Position numbers and translations under genes: made by a program
Origin: RHKX01 sp964641695
GTDB lineage: Bacteria > Actinomycetota > Thermoleophilia > Solirubrobacterales > 70-9
DNA: 50,061 nucleotides
Assembly (NCBI GenBank): GCA_964641695.1
Contig: CAZXKG010000007.1
Span: 1-50,061, forward strand
Direction of reading: 5' to 3'
In this document: piece after piece, positions 39,896 through 48,199 of the stretch
How the letters are laid out: each line of letters begins with the position of its first letter
How positions within the stretch are numbered: position 1 is the first letter of the stretch
Notes under the pieces: generated by a model
The model's input: only the letters and a program-made list of their open reading frames with translations
Databases searched by the model: none
What the model was told of the DNA's origin: nothing

Positions 39896-41116
39896 ATGAC
39901 CGTCTCGCACGTAGCCGATGGCAGGGGGGATCTGAATGGAACGGCGACGAAGGGATTGCCTCTCGACGCCGCCGACATCGATCTGACGCTCCAGCCGGTG
40001 GAGCGGGCGCACATGCTGCCTCCGGCGGCGTTCACCGATCCGGCGGTCCTCGAGTGGGAGGTCGAGAACCTGTTCGGGGGGTGGATCTGCATGGGGCACG
40101 TCGACTCGGTCGCCGAGCAGGGTCAGTACCTGATGCGGCAGATCGGGAGCACGAGCATCTTCGCCACGCGAGGCGAGGACGGGGAGGTGCGTGCCTTCCT
40201 CAACGTCTGCCGTCATCGTGGCGCCCGGGTCGTGACCGAGACGGAGGGCAAGGTCCGAAAGCGGATCCAGTGCCCCTACCACGCCTGGTCATACGACCTC
40301 GCCGGGAACCTGATCGCCGCCCCGCACATGGACGAGGTCGAGGACTTCGACCGCGCCTGCTGGGGTCTGATCGAGGTTCGCTCGGCCGTCGTCAGCGGGC
40401 TCCTGCTGATCGATCTGGGCGGCGAGGCGCCCGACGCGGGCGAGCACGTCGGTGAGCTGATCTCGTTCCTCGACCGCTACCGGACTCCCGAGTTGCGACG
40501 CGGGTCGGGAACCGTCTACGAGGTCGCCGCCAACTGGAAGGGCATCGCCGAGAACTACAACGAGTGCCTGCACTGCCCCGGCGTCCACCCGGAGCTGAAC
40601 GCACTCAGCGACTACCGCAGCGGCGAGGAGGTCGACGGCGAAGGCGCCTGGTGCGGCGGCTCGATGACCCTCAACGACCATGCCGAGACGATGGGCACCG
40701 GCGACGGCCACGCCACGCATCGTCCCCCGATCGCGGGCCTGGGCGAGAAGGACATCAACTCCGTCTACTACTTCGCGCTCTTCCCGAACGCGCTCGTCTC
40801 ACTGCATCCCGACTACCTGATGCTGCACACCCTGTGGCCGCGGGAGCCCGGTCTCACCGAGGTCACCTGCGAGTGGTTCTTCGAGCCGGAGACGATCGCG
40901 CGCGAGGGCTTCGACCCCAGCGACGCGGTCGACTTCTGGGACATGGTCAACCGCCAGGACTGGGGAGTCTGCGAGCTGACTCAATCCGGTGTGGGCGCCC
41001 GCGGCTACACGGCCGGGCGCTACTCGGGGGAGGAGTCCGACGTGCACGCGTTCGACGCGATGGTCGCCGCGCGCTACATGGAGGCGCTGGGCGACAGGGT
41101 CGAGGTGCCGGCCTGA
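39896..41116 (+). CDS. Rieske non-heme iron oxygenase, quaternary-amine type
   Basis: A 406-residue oxygenase alpha subunit. Rieske [2Fe-2S] ligands lie in NVCRHRGARVV and IQCPYHAW (about 102-131, C-x-H ... C-x2-H). The catalytic iron site is NWKGIAENYNECLHCPGVHPEL (about 212-233), where Glu stands at the place usually held by the bridging Asp, as known for carnitine oxygenase CntA and related betaine demethylases. This points to N-demethylation or C-N cleavage of a methylated amine, betaine or carnitine. No separate reductase is seen in the window. SD AAGGAG before ATG 39896; followed by the FAD protein. Confidence 0.88.
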   Translation: MTVSHVADGRGDLNGTATKGLPLDAADIDLTLQPVERAHMLPPAAFTDPAVLEWEVENLFGGWICMGHVDSVAEQGQYLMRQIGSTSIFATRGEDGEVRAFLNVCRHRGARVVTETEGKVRKRIQCPYHAWSYDLAGNLIAAPHMDEVEDFDRACWGLIEVRSAVVSGLLLIDLGGEAPDAGEHVGELISFLDRYRTPELRRGSGTVYEVAANWKGIAENYNECLHCPGVHPELNALSDYRSGEEVDGEGAWCGGSMTLNDHAETMGTGDGHATHRPPIAGLGEKDINSVYYFALFPNALVSLHPDYLMLHTLWPREPGLTEVTCEWFFEPETIAREGFDPSDAVDFWDMVNRQDWGVCELTQSGVGARGYTAGRYSGEESDVHAFDAMVAARYMEALGDRVEVPA

Positions 41117-41184
41117 GCAACCCGGTCCGCCGCGAGGGTGGGCCGGGCGAGGAGACAACCGACGACGAGGAGGGTGGAGGGACG

Positions 41185-42792
41185 ATGAACGAGATCGCCG
41201 CGCAGCTCGGGGAGGTGGGCCTCCCGGCCCCCGTCTCGGAGCTTGCCGCCAAGGACTGGGACGTCGTCGTCGTCGGCGGGGGGCACAACGGCCTCACCGC
41301 CGCGGCCTACATGGCGCGGGCGGGCAAGTCGGTGCTCGTGCTCGAGCGTCGGGAGCGGCTCGGCGGCGCCTGCACGCTGGAGCGGCCCTTCGAGGACGAT
41401 CGCTATGTAGTCAGCCCCTGTGCTTACGTGGTCGGCCTGCTCGACGACGTCGTCATCGACGAGCTCGGCCTGCGCGCGCGTGGCCTCAAGTACTGGATGG
41501 CCGACCCGAACCTCTGGGTGCCGTTCGAGGACGGGACGTCGTTCGGTCAGTTCCTCGACGACGCGCGGACGCAGGCGAGCCTCGAGTCGCTCGGGCTCTC
41601 GAAGAGGGACATCGACGGCTACTGGGCCTACGAGGAGCTCTTCGACGACGTCCGCAAGCTGCTGCGGAAGGGCGCTCGCGATTCCTGGCTCGGCGACACC
41701 CCGACCCGCGCCGAGATCGAGGAGATGCTGGGCGGGGACGAGGAGAAGATCGACCTCGTCTTCGAGGACTCGATCGCCGACGTGCTCGACCGCTACCTAG
41801 GCGATGAGCGGCTGAAGACCGCCCTCTTCGGCCAGGGAGTGATCGGGACCTGGGGAGGGCCCTACGACCACGGCACCGCCTCGATCAAGCTCATGCACTA
41901 CCAGGGGGACATGGACGGCCTCGGGCCGGTCTGGGGCTACGTCGAGGGCGGCATGGGGATGGTCTCCTTCGCGATCGCCGAGGCCGCGCAGGAGCTCGGG
42001 GCGAAGCTCGCCTGCGGGGTTCCGGTCGGCGCGGTCATGCCCGGGGAGGGAGTCGAGCTCGAGGATGGGACGACGATCCGCGCCCGCACGGTGATCTCCA
42101 ACGCCGACCCGGTCGTCACCGCGCGTCTGGTGGGCGAGGAGCTGATCGGCTCCGCCAGCCCCGAGTACCTCGAGAAGCTCCGCCGGTGGAAGATCCGCAG
42201 CCCCGTGGTCAAGTTCAACGCCGCTCTCGACCGGCTCCCCGGCTGGACCGCCGCCCCCGGCGAGGACTGGCCGGCGCGGGCGACCGTCGACGTGACCGGG
42301 ACGATGCGGCAGGCGCAGGAGTGCTTCGAGCGCTGCGCCGCCGGCGAGCCCGCGGTCGGCTTCGGCGAGATCTACGTGCAGACGGGCTACGACCCGAGCC
42401 CGGCGCCGGAAGGCAAGCAGCTGATGAGCGTGTTCGGCCAGTACGCGCCCTACGACCTCTCCGACGGGGACTGGGACGCGGCTCGCGAGGGCGTCGCTCG
42501 TCAGTTCATCGACCTGATCTCGAGGTTCGCCCCCGACTTCGAGGACACGCTCGCCCATTACGAGGTCCTCGGCCCGCCCGACATCGAGGAGCGGATCGGC
42601 CTCACCGGCGGCAACATCTTCCAGGGCGAGGTCACCCCCGACCAGCTCTGGGAGGGCCGCTTCGCCTCGCGGACGCCGCTCGAGGGTCTCTACATGTGTG
42701 GGGCGGCGACCCATCCCGCCGGCAGCGTGATCGCCCTCAACGGCCGCAACGCAGCCCAGGCGGCGCTCGCCGACGAAGGGATCGAGATCTGA
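41185..42792 (+). CDS. FAD-dependent oxidoreductase (PYROXD2/CrtI-like), copy 2
   Basis: A 535-residue flavoprotein paralogous to the one at 33213: DVVVVGGGHNGLTAAAYMARAG (about 26-47), LERRERLGGACTLERPFEDDRYVVSPCAYVVGLL, and C-terminal EGLYMCGAATHPAGSVIALNGRNAAQ. GGTGGAGG precedes ATG 41185, 68 bases after the Rieske stop, so it is cotranscribed and may oxidise the oxygenase product. Physiological electron acceptor is unknown. Confidence 0.88.
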   Translation: MNEIAAQLGEVGLPAPVSELAAKDWDVVVVGGGHNGLTAAAYMARAGKSVLVLERRERLGGACTLERPFEDDRYVVSPCAYVVGLLDDVVIDELGLRARGLKYWMADPNLWVPFEDGTSFGQFLDDARTQASLESLGLSKRDIDGYWAYEELFDDVRKLLRKGARDSWLGDTPTRAEIEEMLGGDEEKIDLVFEDSIADVLDRYLGDERLKTALFGQGVIGTWGGPYDHGTASIKLMHYQGDMDGLGPVWGYVEGGMGMVSFAIAEAAQELGAKLACGVPVGAVMPGEGVELEDGTTIRARTVISNADPVVTARLVGEELIGSASPEYLEKLRRWKIRSPVVKFNAALDRLPGWTAAPGEDWPARATVDVTGTMRQAQECFERCAAGEPAVGFGEIYVQTGYDPSPAPEGKQLMSVFGQYAPYDLSDGDWDAAREGVARQFIDLISRFAPDFEDTLAHYEVLGPPDIEERIGLTGGNIFQGEVTPDQLWEGRFASRTPLEGLYMCGAATHPAGSVIALNGRNAAQAALADEGIEI

Positions 42793-42862
42793 GCTCGTCG
42801 GGCTCGTCGGTGGGGATGAGACCTCCGTGGGTGTGATCTCACCGCTGAGCTTCGTTTCGGAA

Positions 42863-42868
42863 TAGGCT
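42863..42868 (+). promoter_or_regulatory. -10 box of the tetR gene (leaderless type)
   Basis: TAGGCT, 9 bases before GTG 42878. No copy of the shared operator lies here, so the regulator may not control itself. Confidence 0.4.
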
Positions 42869-42877
42869 CGGACGCCC

Positions 42878-43486
42878 GTGTCAGCCGAGACCTCAGAGCG
42901 CATCCTCGACGCCGCCCGCGCCCTGATCGCCGAGGAGGGGATCGAGGAGGTCCGGATCGCCCGGGTCGCTCGCCGGGCCGGCGCCTCGACGGCGCTGGTC
43001 CACCACTACTTCTCCACGCGTGAGGATCTGCTCGAGCAGGCGCTGATCCACTCCTTCGAGCGGGCCGGCGACGAGCGGTTCGGGGGGGAGGCGGCCCGCC
43101 AGGGGGGCAGCGCGACCGATGCTCTCGCGGTCGCCATCGCCGAGAGCCTGCCCTATCCGGGTACCCAGCAGCAGGAGTGGGTCCTCTGGGTCGAGCTCTG
43201 GATCCGGGCGGTCCGCGACCCGGAGTTGCGTCCGGTCGCGACGAGGATGTACGACCGCTATCGGAGCTGGATGGCCGACCTGCTCGCCGCTGGGGTCGGA
43301 TCCGGTGAGTTCGCGCAGCAGCTCGACGTGGAGGCGACCGTGGACCTGGCGATCAGCCTGCTCGACGGCACCGGGATCAGGGTGCTGATCGGCGCCGGCG
43401 ATTTCGACATCGAGGCGGCGAGGAGGTTGGTAGCCGACCAGCTTGCGCCCGCCCTGGGGATACCGGCCGAGACGCTGATCCGCTGA
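42878..43486 (+). CDS. TetR-family regulator of the amine cluster
   Basis: A 202-residue regulator. The N-terminal HTH is clear: SERILDAARALIAEEGIEEVRIARVARRAGASTALVHHYFSTREDLLEQAL (about 5-55). The C-terminal ligand domain has PYPGTQQQEWVLWVELWIRAVRDPELRP, similar to BetI-like and AcrR-like proteins. Its stop lies 55 bases before the third operator copy and in the middle of the cluster, making it the leading candidate to bind the shared operator; direct proof is lacking. Starts with GTG. Confidence 0.9.
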   Translation: MSAETSERILDAARALIAEEGIEEVRIARVARRAGASTALVHHYFSTREDLLEQALIHSFERAGDERFGGEAARQGGSATDALAVAIAESLPYPGTQQQEWVLWVELWIRAVRDPELRPVATRMYDRYRSWMADLLAAGVGSGEFAQQLDVEATVDLAISLLDGTGIRVLIGAGDFDIEAARRLVADQLAPALGIPAETLIR

Positions 43487-43502
43487 TCAAGCCAGTTTCC
43501 GC

Positions 43503-43531
43503 TTGCGCGCCGCGGGGAACGAGTGTAAGTT
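43503..43531 (+). promoter_or_regulatory. Promoter of the potDBCA-like operon
   Basis: TTGCGC (43503-43508) and TAAGTT (43526-43531), 17-base spacer. Transcription would start near 43538, just before the operator. Confidence 0.4.
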
Positions 43532-43541
43532 CTTCGTGATC

Positions 43542-43557
43542 ATGACTACAAGGTCAG
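43542..43557. promoter_or_regulatory. Shared operator, copy 3
   Basis: ATGACTACAAGGTCAG: the same 14-base core as copies 1 and 2 with changed outer bases, placed just downstream of the predicted start of the transporter transcript. Confidence 0.7.
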
Positions 43558-43653
43558 GTACGGCCTGTGGTCAGTCGATTCGGGAACCCGGAGGCCAAGG
43601 GGGAAAGGCTTGGAGATGCAGGGTTTGGTTGGGAGAACACGGAGGCGACGTTT

Positions 43654-44838
43654 GTGACGTCGCCTCCCGCGAAGCAGCCGATCGGCGGCGGCAAGGACGA
43701 CGAGCCCGAGGGCTCGCGCCTGAATCGCCGGGAGTTGCTGCGGGCGGGGGCCGGGGGAGCGCTGTCGCTTTCGTTGCTCGGCGGGGGCCTGGGCGCGCTC
43801 TCGGGCTGTGGCGTCTCCCGGGCGATCGACGTCCCCGAGAGCGCCAAGTTCGTCGAGCCGAAGATCGACGGCGACCTGCTCATCTACAACTGGGCCCAGT
43901 ACATGGACCCGGCGCTGAAGAAGGGGTTCGCGGAGAAGTTCGGGGTCGAGGTCAACGAGGTCAACTTCGACAACCTCGAGGCGATGGTCACCAAGCTCCG
44001 GGCCGGTGGCCGCTACGACCTGATCTGGCCGACCCCCGAGTACGCCTACAGGCTGCGCAAGGAGGGGCTGCTCGCCGAGTTCGACCGCTCCAAACTCGCC
44101 CACGCCGACGGGCTCTCCAAGTTCTACGACGGCGGCTGGTGGGACCCCGAGAACGAGTACACGGTCCCCTACGCCTACTACACGACCGGGATCGCCTGGC
44201 GCGACGACGTGGTCTCGGGCATGACCGGCTCCTGGAACGACCTGACCAACCCCGACGGCGAGGGCAGGATGTTCATCCTCGACGACTTCCAGGAGGCGAT
44301 CGGCCAGGCCAACCTGATCAACGGGTTCGAGCTCAACACGCCCGACCCCAATCAGCTCGAGAAGTCGAAGGAGACGCTGATCTACCAGAAGGGGTTCGCG
44401 CGGGGGATATCGACCAACTCGACGCAGAACCTCGTCAACGGCACTGCCGTCATCCATCAGGCGTGGAACGGGGATCTGGTCCAGGTCCGTAACCAGGTCG
44501 ACGACCCGAGCCTCTACAAGTACGAGACCTGCAAGGAGGGAGTGCCGGTCGGCAGCGACCTGATGTGCATCCCGACCACCGCGCGTTCGCCGGGAACGGC
44601 CCTGAAGTTCATCGAGTGGCTGATGGTCCCCGAGAACGCGGCCCGCAACGTGCGCTGGAACGGCTACCCGCAGCCGATGGCCGGGGGACGGGAGGCGTTC
44701 GCCGAGCTGGTCAAGGACGAGCCTTCGATCGACGTCGACCTCGACGCGCTCGGCGACAGCAGCATGGAGTTCAGGCTCGACAGCGCCGACGACAGGGCGC
44801 TGTGGAACCAGGTCTGGACGGAGGTCAAGGCGACGTGA
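43654..44838 (+). CDS. Polyamine-type substrate-binding lipoprotein (PotD-like)
   Basis: A 394-residue binding protein. Start GTG 43654 follows GGAGG; an earlier GTG (43567) has no such site. The N-terminus has a Tat-like NRRELLRAGAGGALSLSLLGGG with lipobox-like LSGC (about 24-53). Then LLIYNWAQYMDPALKKGFAEKFGVEV, the typical opening of PotD/PotF proteins, and WNDLTNPDGEGRMFILDDFQEAIG. Ligand could be putrescine, spermidine or another cationic amine. First gene of a four-gene transporter operon under the shared operator. Confidence 0.9.
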   Translation: MTSPPAKQPIGGGKDDEPEGSRLNRRELLRAGAGGALSLSLLGGGLGALSGCGVSRAIDVPESAKFVEPKIDGDLLIYNWAQYMDPALKKGFAEKFGVEVNEVNFDNLEAMVTKLRAGGRYDLIWPTPEYAYRLRKEGLLAEFDRSKLAHADGLSKFYDGGWWDPENEYTVPYAYYTTGIAWRDDVVSGMTGSWNDLTNPDGEGRMFILDDFQEAIGQANLINGFELNTPDPNQLEKSKETLIYQKGFARGISTNSTQNLVNGTAVIHQAWNGDLVQVRNQVDDPSLYKYETCKEGVPVGSDLMCIPTTARSPGTALKFIEWLMVPENAARNVRWNGYPQPMAGGREAFAELVKDEPSIDVDLDALGDSSMEFRLDSADDRALWNQVWTEVKAT

Positions 44839-45689
44839 GCGAGTCGGGCTTCTGGAGCCGGTTCCTGCTGCCGGGCGGCGTCTGGCTGCTGCTGCTCTTC
44901 GTGGTCCCGATCTGCCTGGTCCTGGCGCTGTCCTTCGGCTACACCGACGACGTCGGCCGGGCGATCTACGCCTTCCGGCTAGACAACTACGCCGACGCCT
45001 TCGATCCGCTGTTTCTCCCGGTGCTGCTGCGCTCGGTCCTGTTCGCGCTCGCCACCGGGCTGATCTGCCTGCTGCTCGGCTATCCGATCGCCTACTACAT
45101 CGCACGCTACGGGGGCGACAAGAAGCACATCCTGATCGGGCTGCTGGTGCTGCCGTTCTTCGTCAACTACCTGGTCCGCACCTACGCCTGGGTGGCGCTG
45201 CTGGCGGACGAGGGCCTGGTCAACAGCGCCGCGCAGGACCTCGGTCTGATCGACTCGGCGCTGCAGCTGATCAACACGCCGTTCGCGGTGATCGGCGGAC
45301 TCGTCTACGGCTACCTGGTCTTCATGATCCTGCCGATCTACGCCGCGCTCGACCGCATGGACGAGTCGCTGATCGAGGCGGGCAAGGACCTCTTCGGGAC
45401 GCCGTCGCGGACCTTCCTCCACGTCACCCTGCCGCAGACCAAGCAGGGGATCCTCGCCGGGATGGTCCTCGTCTTCCTGCCCGCGGTCGGAGATTTCGTC
45501 TCCGCGCAGCTGCTCGGCGGGCCGGAGACCTACATGATCGGGAACCTGATCCAGGACCAGTTCTTCGCCGCCAACAACTGGCCGTTCGGCTCCGCCCTGA
45601 CCGTGGTGATGATGATCTTCCTCTCGATCTGGATGCTCGGCTACCTGCGCTCGGCGGCCCGTGAGGCAAGGCAACCGGTGGCGACATGA
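44835..45689 (+). CDS. Polyamine-type ABC permease (PotB-like)
   Basis: A 284-residue membrane permease starting at GTG 44835 (GTGA overlap). It carries the PotB pattern LPFFVNYLVRTYAWVALLADEGLVN and an EAA loop MDESLIEAGKDLFGTPSRTFLHVTLPQTKQGI (about 176-207). Six helices. Its stop overlaps the second permease start. Confidence 0.92.
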   Translation: MSESGFWSRFLLPGGVWLLLLFVVPICLVLALSFGYTDDVGRAIYAFRLDNYADAFDPLFLPVLLRSVLFALATGLICLLLGYPIAYYIARYGGDKKHILIGLLVLPFFVNYLVRTYAWVALLADEGLVNSAAQDLGLIDSALQLINTPFAVIGGLVYGYLVFMILPIYAALDRMDESLIEAGKDLFGTPSRTFLHVTLPQTKQGILAGMVLVFLPAVGDFVSAQLLGGPETYMIGNLIQDQFFAANNWPFGSALTVVMMIFLSIWMLGYLRSAAREARQPVAT

Positions 45690-46597
45690 GCGGCGTGCCC
45701 CCGGTCGCGACCCTCGAGGAGGAGCCGCTCGGCAAGCCGCCGGAGCGCAGCCGGTTCGCGCGCCACTCGGTCTCCGAGCAAGGGTTCGACCGGCCGCGGT
45801 TTCTCCGCGTCTACTCGTGGCTCGTCTACGCCTACCTCTTCGTCCCGATCGCGATCGTCGTCCTCTTCTCGTTCAACTCGGTCAAGTCGCTGCAGTCGTT
45901 CCAGGGCTTCTCGACCCAGTGGTACACGGAGTTCTTCAACGACTCGACCCTGCGCGACTCGCTGTTCATGTCGCTGCAGATCGCCCTGATCACGATGATC
46001 GTCGCGACCGTGATCGGGACGATGCTCGCGATCGGGCTGGTCCGGGCGCGGACCCGCTGGAGCCCGGCGGCGAACATCCTGATGCTGATTCCGCTCGTCA
46101 CCCCGGAGATCGTCGCCGGGATCTCGGCGTTGCTCCTCTTCTCCCAGCTCGGCATCCAGCTCAGCTTCTGGACGGTCGTGATCGCCCACGTCACCTTCTC
46201 GATCTCCTACGTGACCGTGGTCGTCCGCGGGCGGATGTCCTCGATCGGGGACGACCTCGAGCAGGCGGCGATGGACCTCGGCGCGACGCGTTTTCAGGCA
46301 GTCCGGCTGGTCCTGCTGCCGGAGCTCTGGCCCGCGATCCTCGCCGCCGGCCTGCTCTGCTTCGCGCTCTCCTTCGACGACTTCGTCCTCTCCTTCTTCA
46401 CCACGGGGGAGGACGCGCAGCCGCTGCCGGTGCGGATCTGGTCGGCGATCCGCTTCGGCGTCTCGCCGACGATCAACGCGATCGGGACGCTGATGATGGT
46501 CGTCTCGCTGACCGCCGTCGCGTTGGCGGTCGTGTTGCCGCGTCTGCTCGGGCGCAAGGAAAGTGGAATCAAGGTGCTGACAGGACAGGAGACCTAG
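45686..46597 (+). CDS. Polyamine-type ABC permease (PotC-like)
   Basis: A 303-residue permease with a longer charged N-terminus (about 1-44) than usual PotC. Helix 1 YLFVPIAIVVLFSFNSVKS, the central LIPLVTPEIVAGISALLLF and the EAA loop LEQAAMDLGATRFQAVRLVLLPELWPAI (about 191-218) are typical. ATG overlap with the previous gene. Confidence 0.92.
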   Translation: MSGVPPVATLEEEPLGKPPERSRFARHSVSEQGFDRPRFLRVYSWLVYAYLFVPIAIVVLFSFNSVKSLQSFQGFSTQWYTEFFNDSTLRDSLFMSLQIALITMIVATVIGTMLAIGLVRARTRWSPAANILMLIPLVTPEIVAGISALLLFSQLGIQLSFWTVVIAHVTFSISYVTVVVRGRMSSIGDDLEQAAMDLGATRFQAVRLVLLPELWPAILAAGLLCFALSFDDFVLSFFTTGEDAQPLPVRIWSAIRFGVSPTINAIGTLMMVVSLTAVALAVVLPRLLGRKESGIKVLTGQET

Positions 46598-47725
46598 ATG
46601 GAGGCGTCCAGCGTGGAGCAGTCCCAGCCGACGGCGGCGAACGGATCGGGCGGGGGGGAGGTCGCGGTCCGCCTCGACCACGTCAGCAAGCGCTTCGGCA
46701 GCTTCCTCGCGGTCGACGACGTCGACGTCTCGATCGCGAGGGGCGAGTTCTTCTCGCTGCTCGGCCCCTCCGGCTGCGGGAAGACGACGACCCTGCGGAT
46801 GCTCGCCGGCTTCGAGATCCCGAGCGAGGGCCAGATCATCCTCGACGGGGAGCAGGTCGAGAACGTGCCGCCCTACCGGCGCAACGTCAACATGGTCTTC
46901 CAGAGCTACGCGCTCTTCGGCCACCTCGACGTCGCCGGGAACGTCGCCTTCGGCCTCAAGCGCCGCAAGGTGCCGAAGGCGGAGATCGAGGAGCGCGTCG
47001 TCGAGGCCCTCGAGCTCGTCTCCCTGGATCATCGCGCGAGCGCCCATCCGGGTGAGCTCTCCGGTGGTCAGCGCCAGCGCGTCGCTCTCGCCCGAGCGTT
47101 GGTCAACCGGCCCTCGGTCCTGCTGCTCGACGAGCCGCTCGGCGCCCTCGATCTGAAGTTGCGTCGCGAGATGCAGGTCGAGCTGAAGCGGATCCAGCGG
47201 GAGGTCGGGATCACCTTCGTCTACGTGACGCACGATCAGGAGGAGGCCCTCTCGATGTCCGATCGCATCGCCGTCATGAGCGAGGGCAAGATCGTCCAGT
47301 GCGGCCCGCCGGAGGAGGTCTACGAGCATCCGACCGGCGAGTTCGTCGCCGGGTTCATCGGGATCTCGAACCTGCTCGAAGGGCGCTGTCAGGGCGACGG
47401 CACGGTCGAGATCGCGGGCGGGAGGCTGATCCAGGCGCCGGTTCCCGACTCGTGCGGCCAGGGAGACGCGGTGCAGATCGCGATTCGCCCCGAGAAGCTC
47501 GCCCTTGATGCCGAGATCGAGGAGGGGATGGTGCGAATGCACGGGAAGGTCGAGGCTCGCGTCTACCACGGCGTCAACACCCAGGTCACAGTCGACCTCG
47601 GTGGTGGCGCGCGACTCGTCGCCCTCGAGCAGACGACGTACCGTGCCAGCGCCGACGACCGCTGGGAGATGGGAATGGCCGTGGAGGTGGGCTGGCACCC
47701 CGAGAACTGCCTCGTCCTGCGATGA
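46598..47725 (+). CDS. Polyamine-type ABC ATPase (PotA-like)
   Basis: A 375-residue ATPase starting directly after the PotC-like stop. Walker A GPSGCGKTTTLRML (about 58-71), signature LSGGQRQRVALARAL (about 153-167), Walker B LLLDEPLGALDLKL, switch YVTHDQEEAL; the C-terminal TOBE domain (IAIRPEKLALD ... VYHGVNTQVTVDL) is complete. Its TGA (47723-47725) is the first base triplet of the 107-bp repeat unit. Confidence 0.95.
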   Translation: MEASSVEQSQPTAANGSGGGEVAVRLDHVSKRFGSFLAVDDVDVSIARGEFFSLLGPSGCGKTTTLRMLAGFEIPSEGQIILDGEQVENVPPYRRNVNMVFQSYALFGHLDVAGNVAFGLKRRKVPKAEIEERVVEALELVSLDHRASAHPGELSGGQRQRVALARALVNRPSVLLLDEPLGALDLKLRREMQVELKRIQREVGITFVYVTHDQEEALSMSDRIAVMSEGKIVQCGPPEEVYEHPTGEFVAGFIGISNLLEGRCQGDGTVEIAGGRLIQAPVPDSCGQGDAVQIAIRPEKLALDAEIEEGMVRMHGKVEARVYHGVNTQVTVDLGGGARLVALEQTTYRASADDRWEMGMAVEVGWHPENCLVLR

Positions 47726-48197
47726 CGGCCCGGGAGCGCCCCGCTCGGAGTCCTCGTCGGCTCACGTGTCACCTACACGCTTCGCCTCCTGCGTCCGCCG
47801 AGCAGAACGCTCCCGGACGCGTCATGTCATGACGGCCCGAAGGCGCCCCGCTCGGAGTCCTCGTCGGCTCACGTGTCACCTACACGCTTCGCCTCCTGCG
47901 TCCGNNNNNNNNNNNNNNNNNNNNNNNNNNNNNNNNNNNNNNNNNNNNNNNNNNNNNNNNNNNNNNNNNNNNNNNNNNNNNNNNNNNNNNNNNNNNNNNN
48001 NNNNTCGCCTCCTGCGTCCGCCGAGCAGAACGCTCCCGGACGCGTCATGTCATGACGGCTCGAAGGCGCCCTGCTCGGAGTCCTCGTCGGCTCACGTGTC
48101 ACCTACACGCTTCGCCTCCTGCGTCCGCCGAGCAGAACGCTCCCGGACGCGTCATGTCATGACGGCTCGAAGGCGCCCCGCTCGGAATCGTCGTCGG
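47723..48197 (-). repeat. 107-bp tandem repeat array (family 2), interrupted by a gap
   Basis: Units start at 47723, 47830, 48053 and (partial) 48160; period 107 in both complete pairs. Read on the minus strand each unit has GGACGCAGGAGGCGAAGCG, the hairpin CGTGT-AGGTG-ACACG, GTGAGC, CGACGAGGAC and GAGC in the same order as the 92-bp array. Further inverted repeats in the unit: CGTCATG-T-CATGACG and GAGC-AGAAC-GCTC. It fills the space from the PotA-like stop to just before the amine oxidase GTG. No variable spacers. Confidence 0.87.
47905..48004. other. Assembly gap (100 N) inside the 107-bp array
   Basis: The flanks share 16 identical bases in repeat phase, so the real distance should be a whole number of 107-base units minus 16 bases (contigs overlap if no unit is missing). 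Confidence 0.9.
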
Positions 48198-48199
48198 CT

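Noticed and set aside
45641..47698. 685-residue open frame opposite the PotC/PotA-like genes
   Set aside because: Antisense shadow of two clear ABC transporter genes, rich in Asp/Arg/His repeats with no domain.
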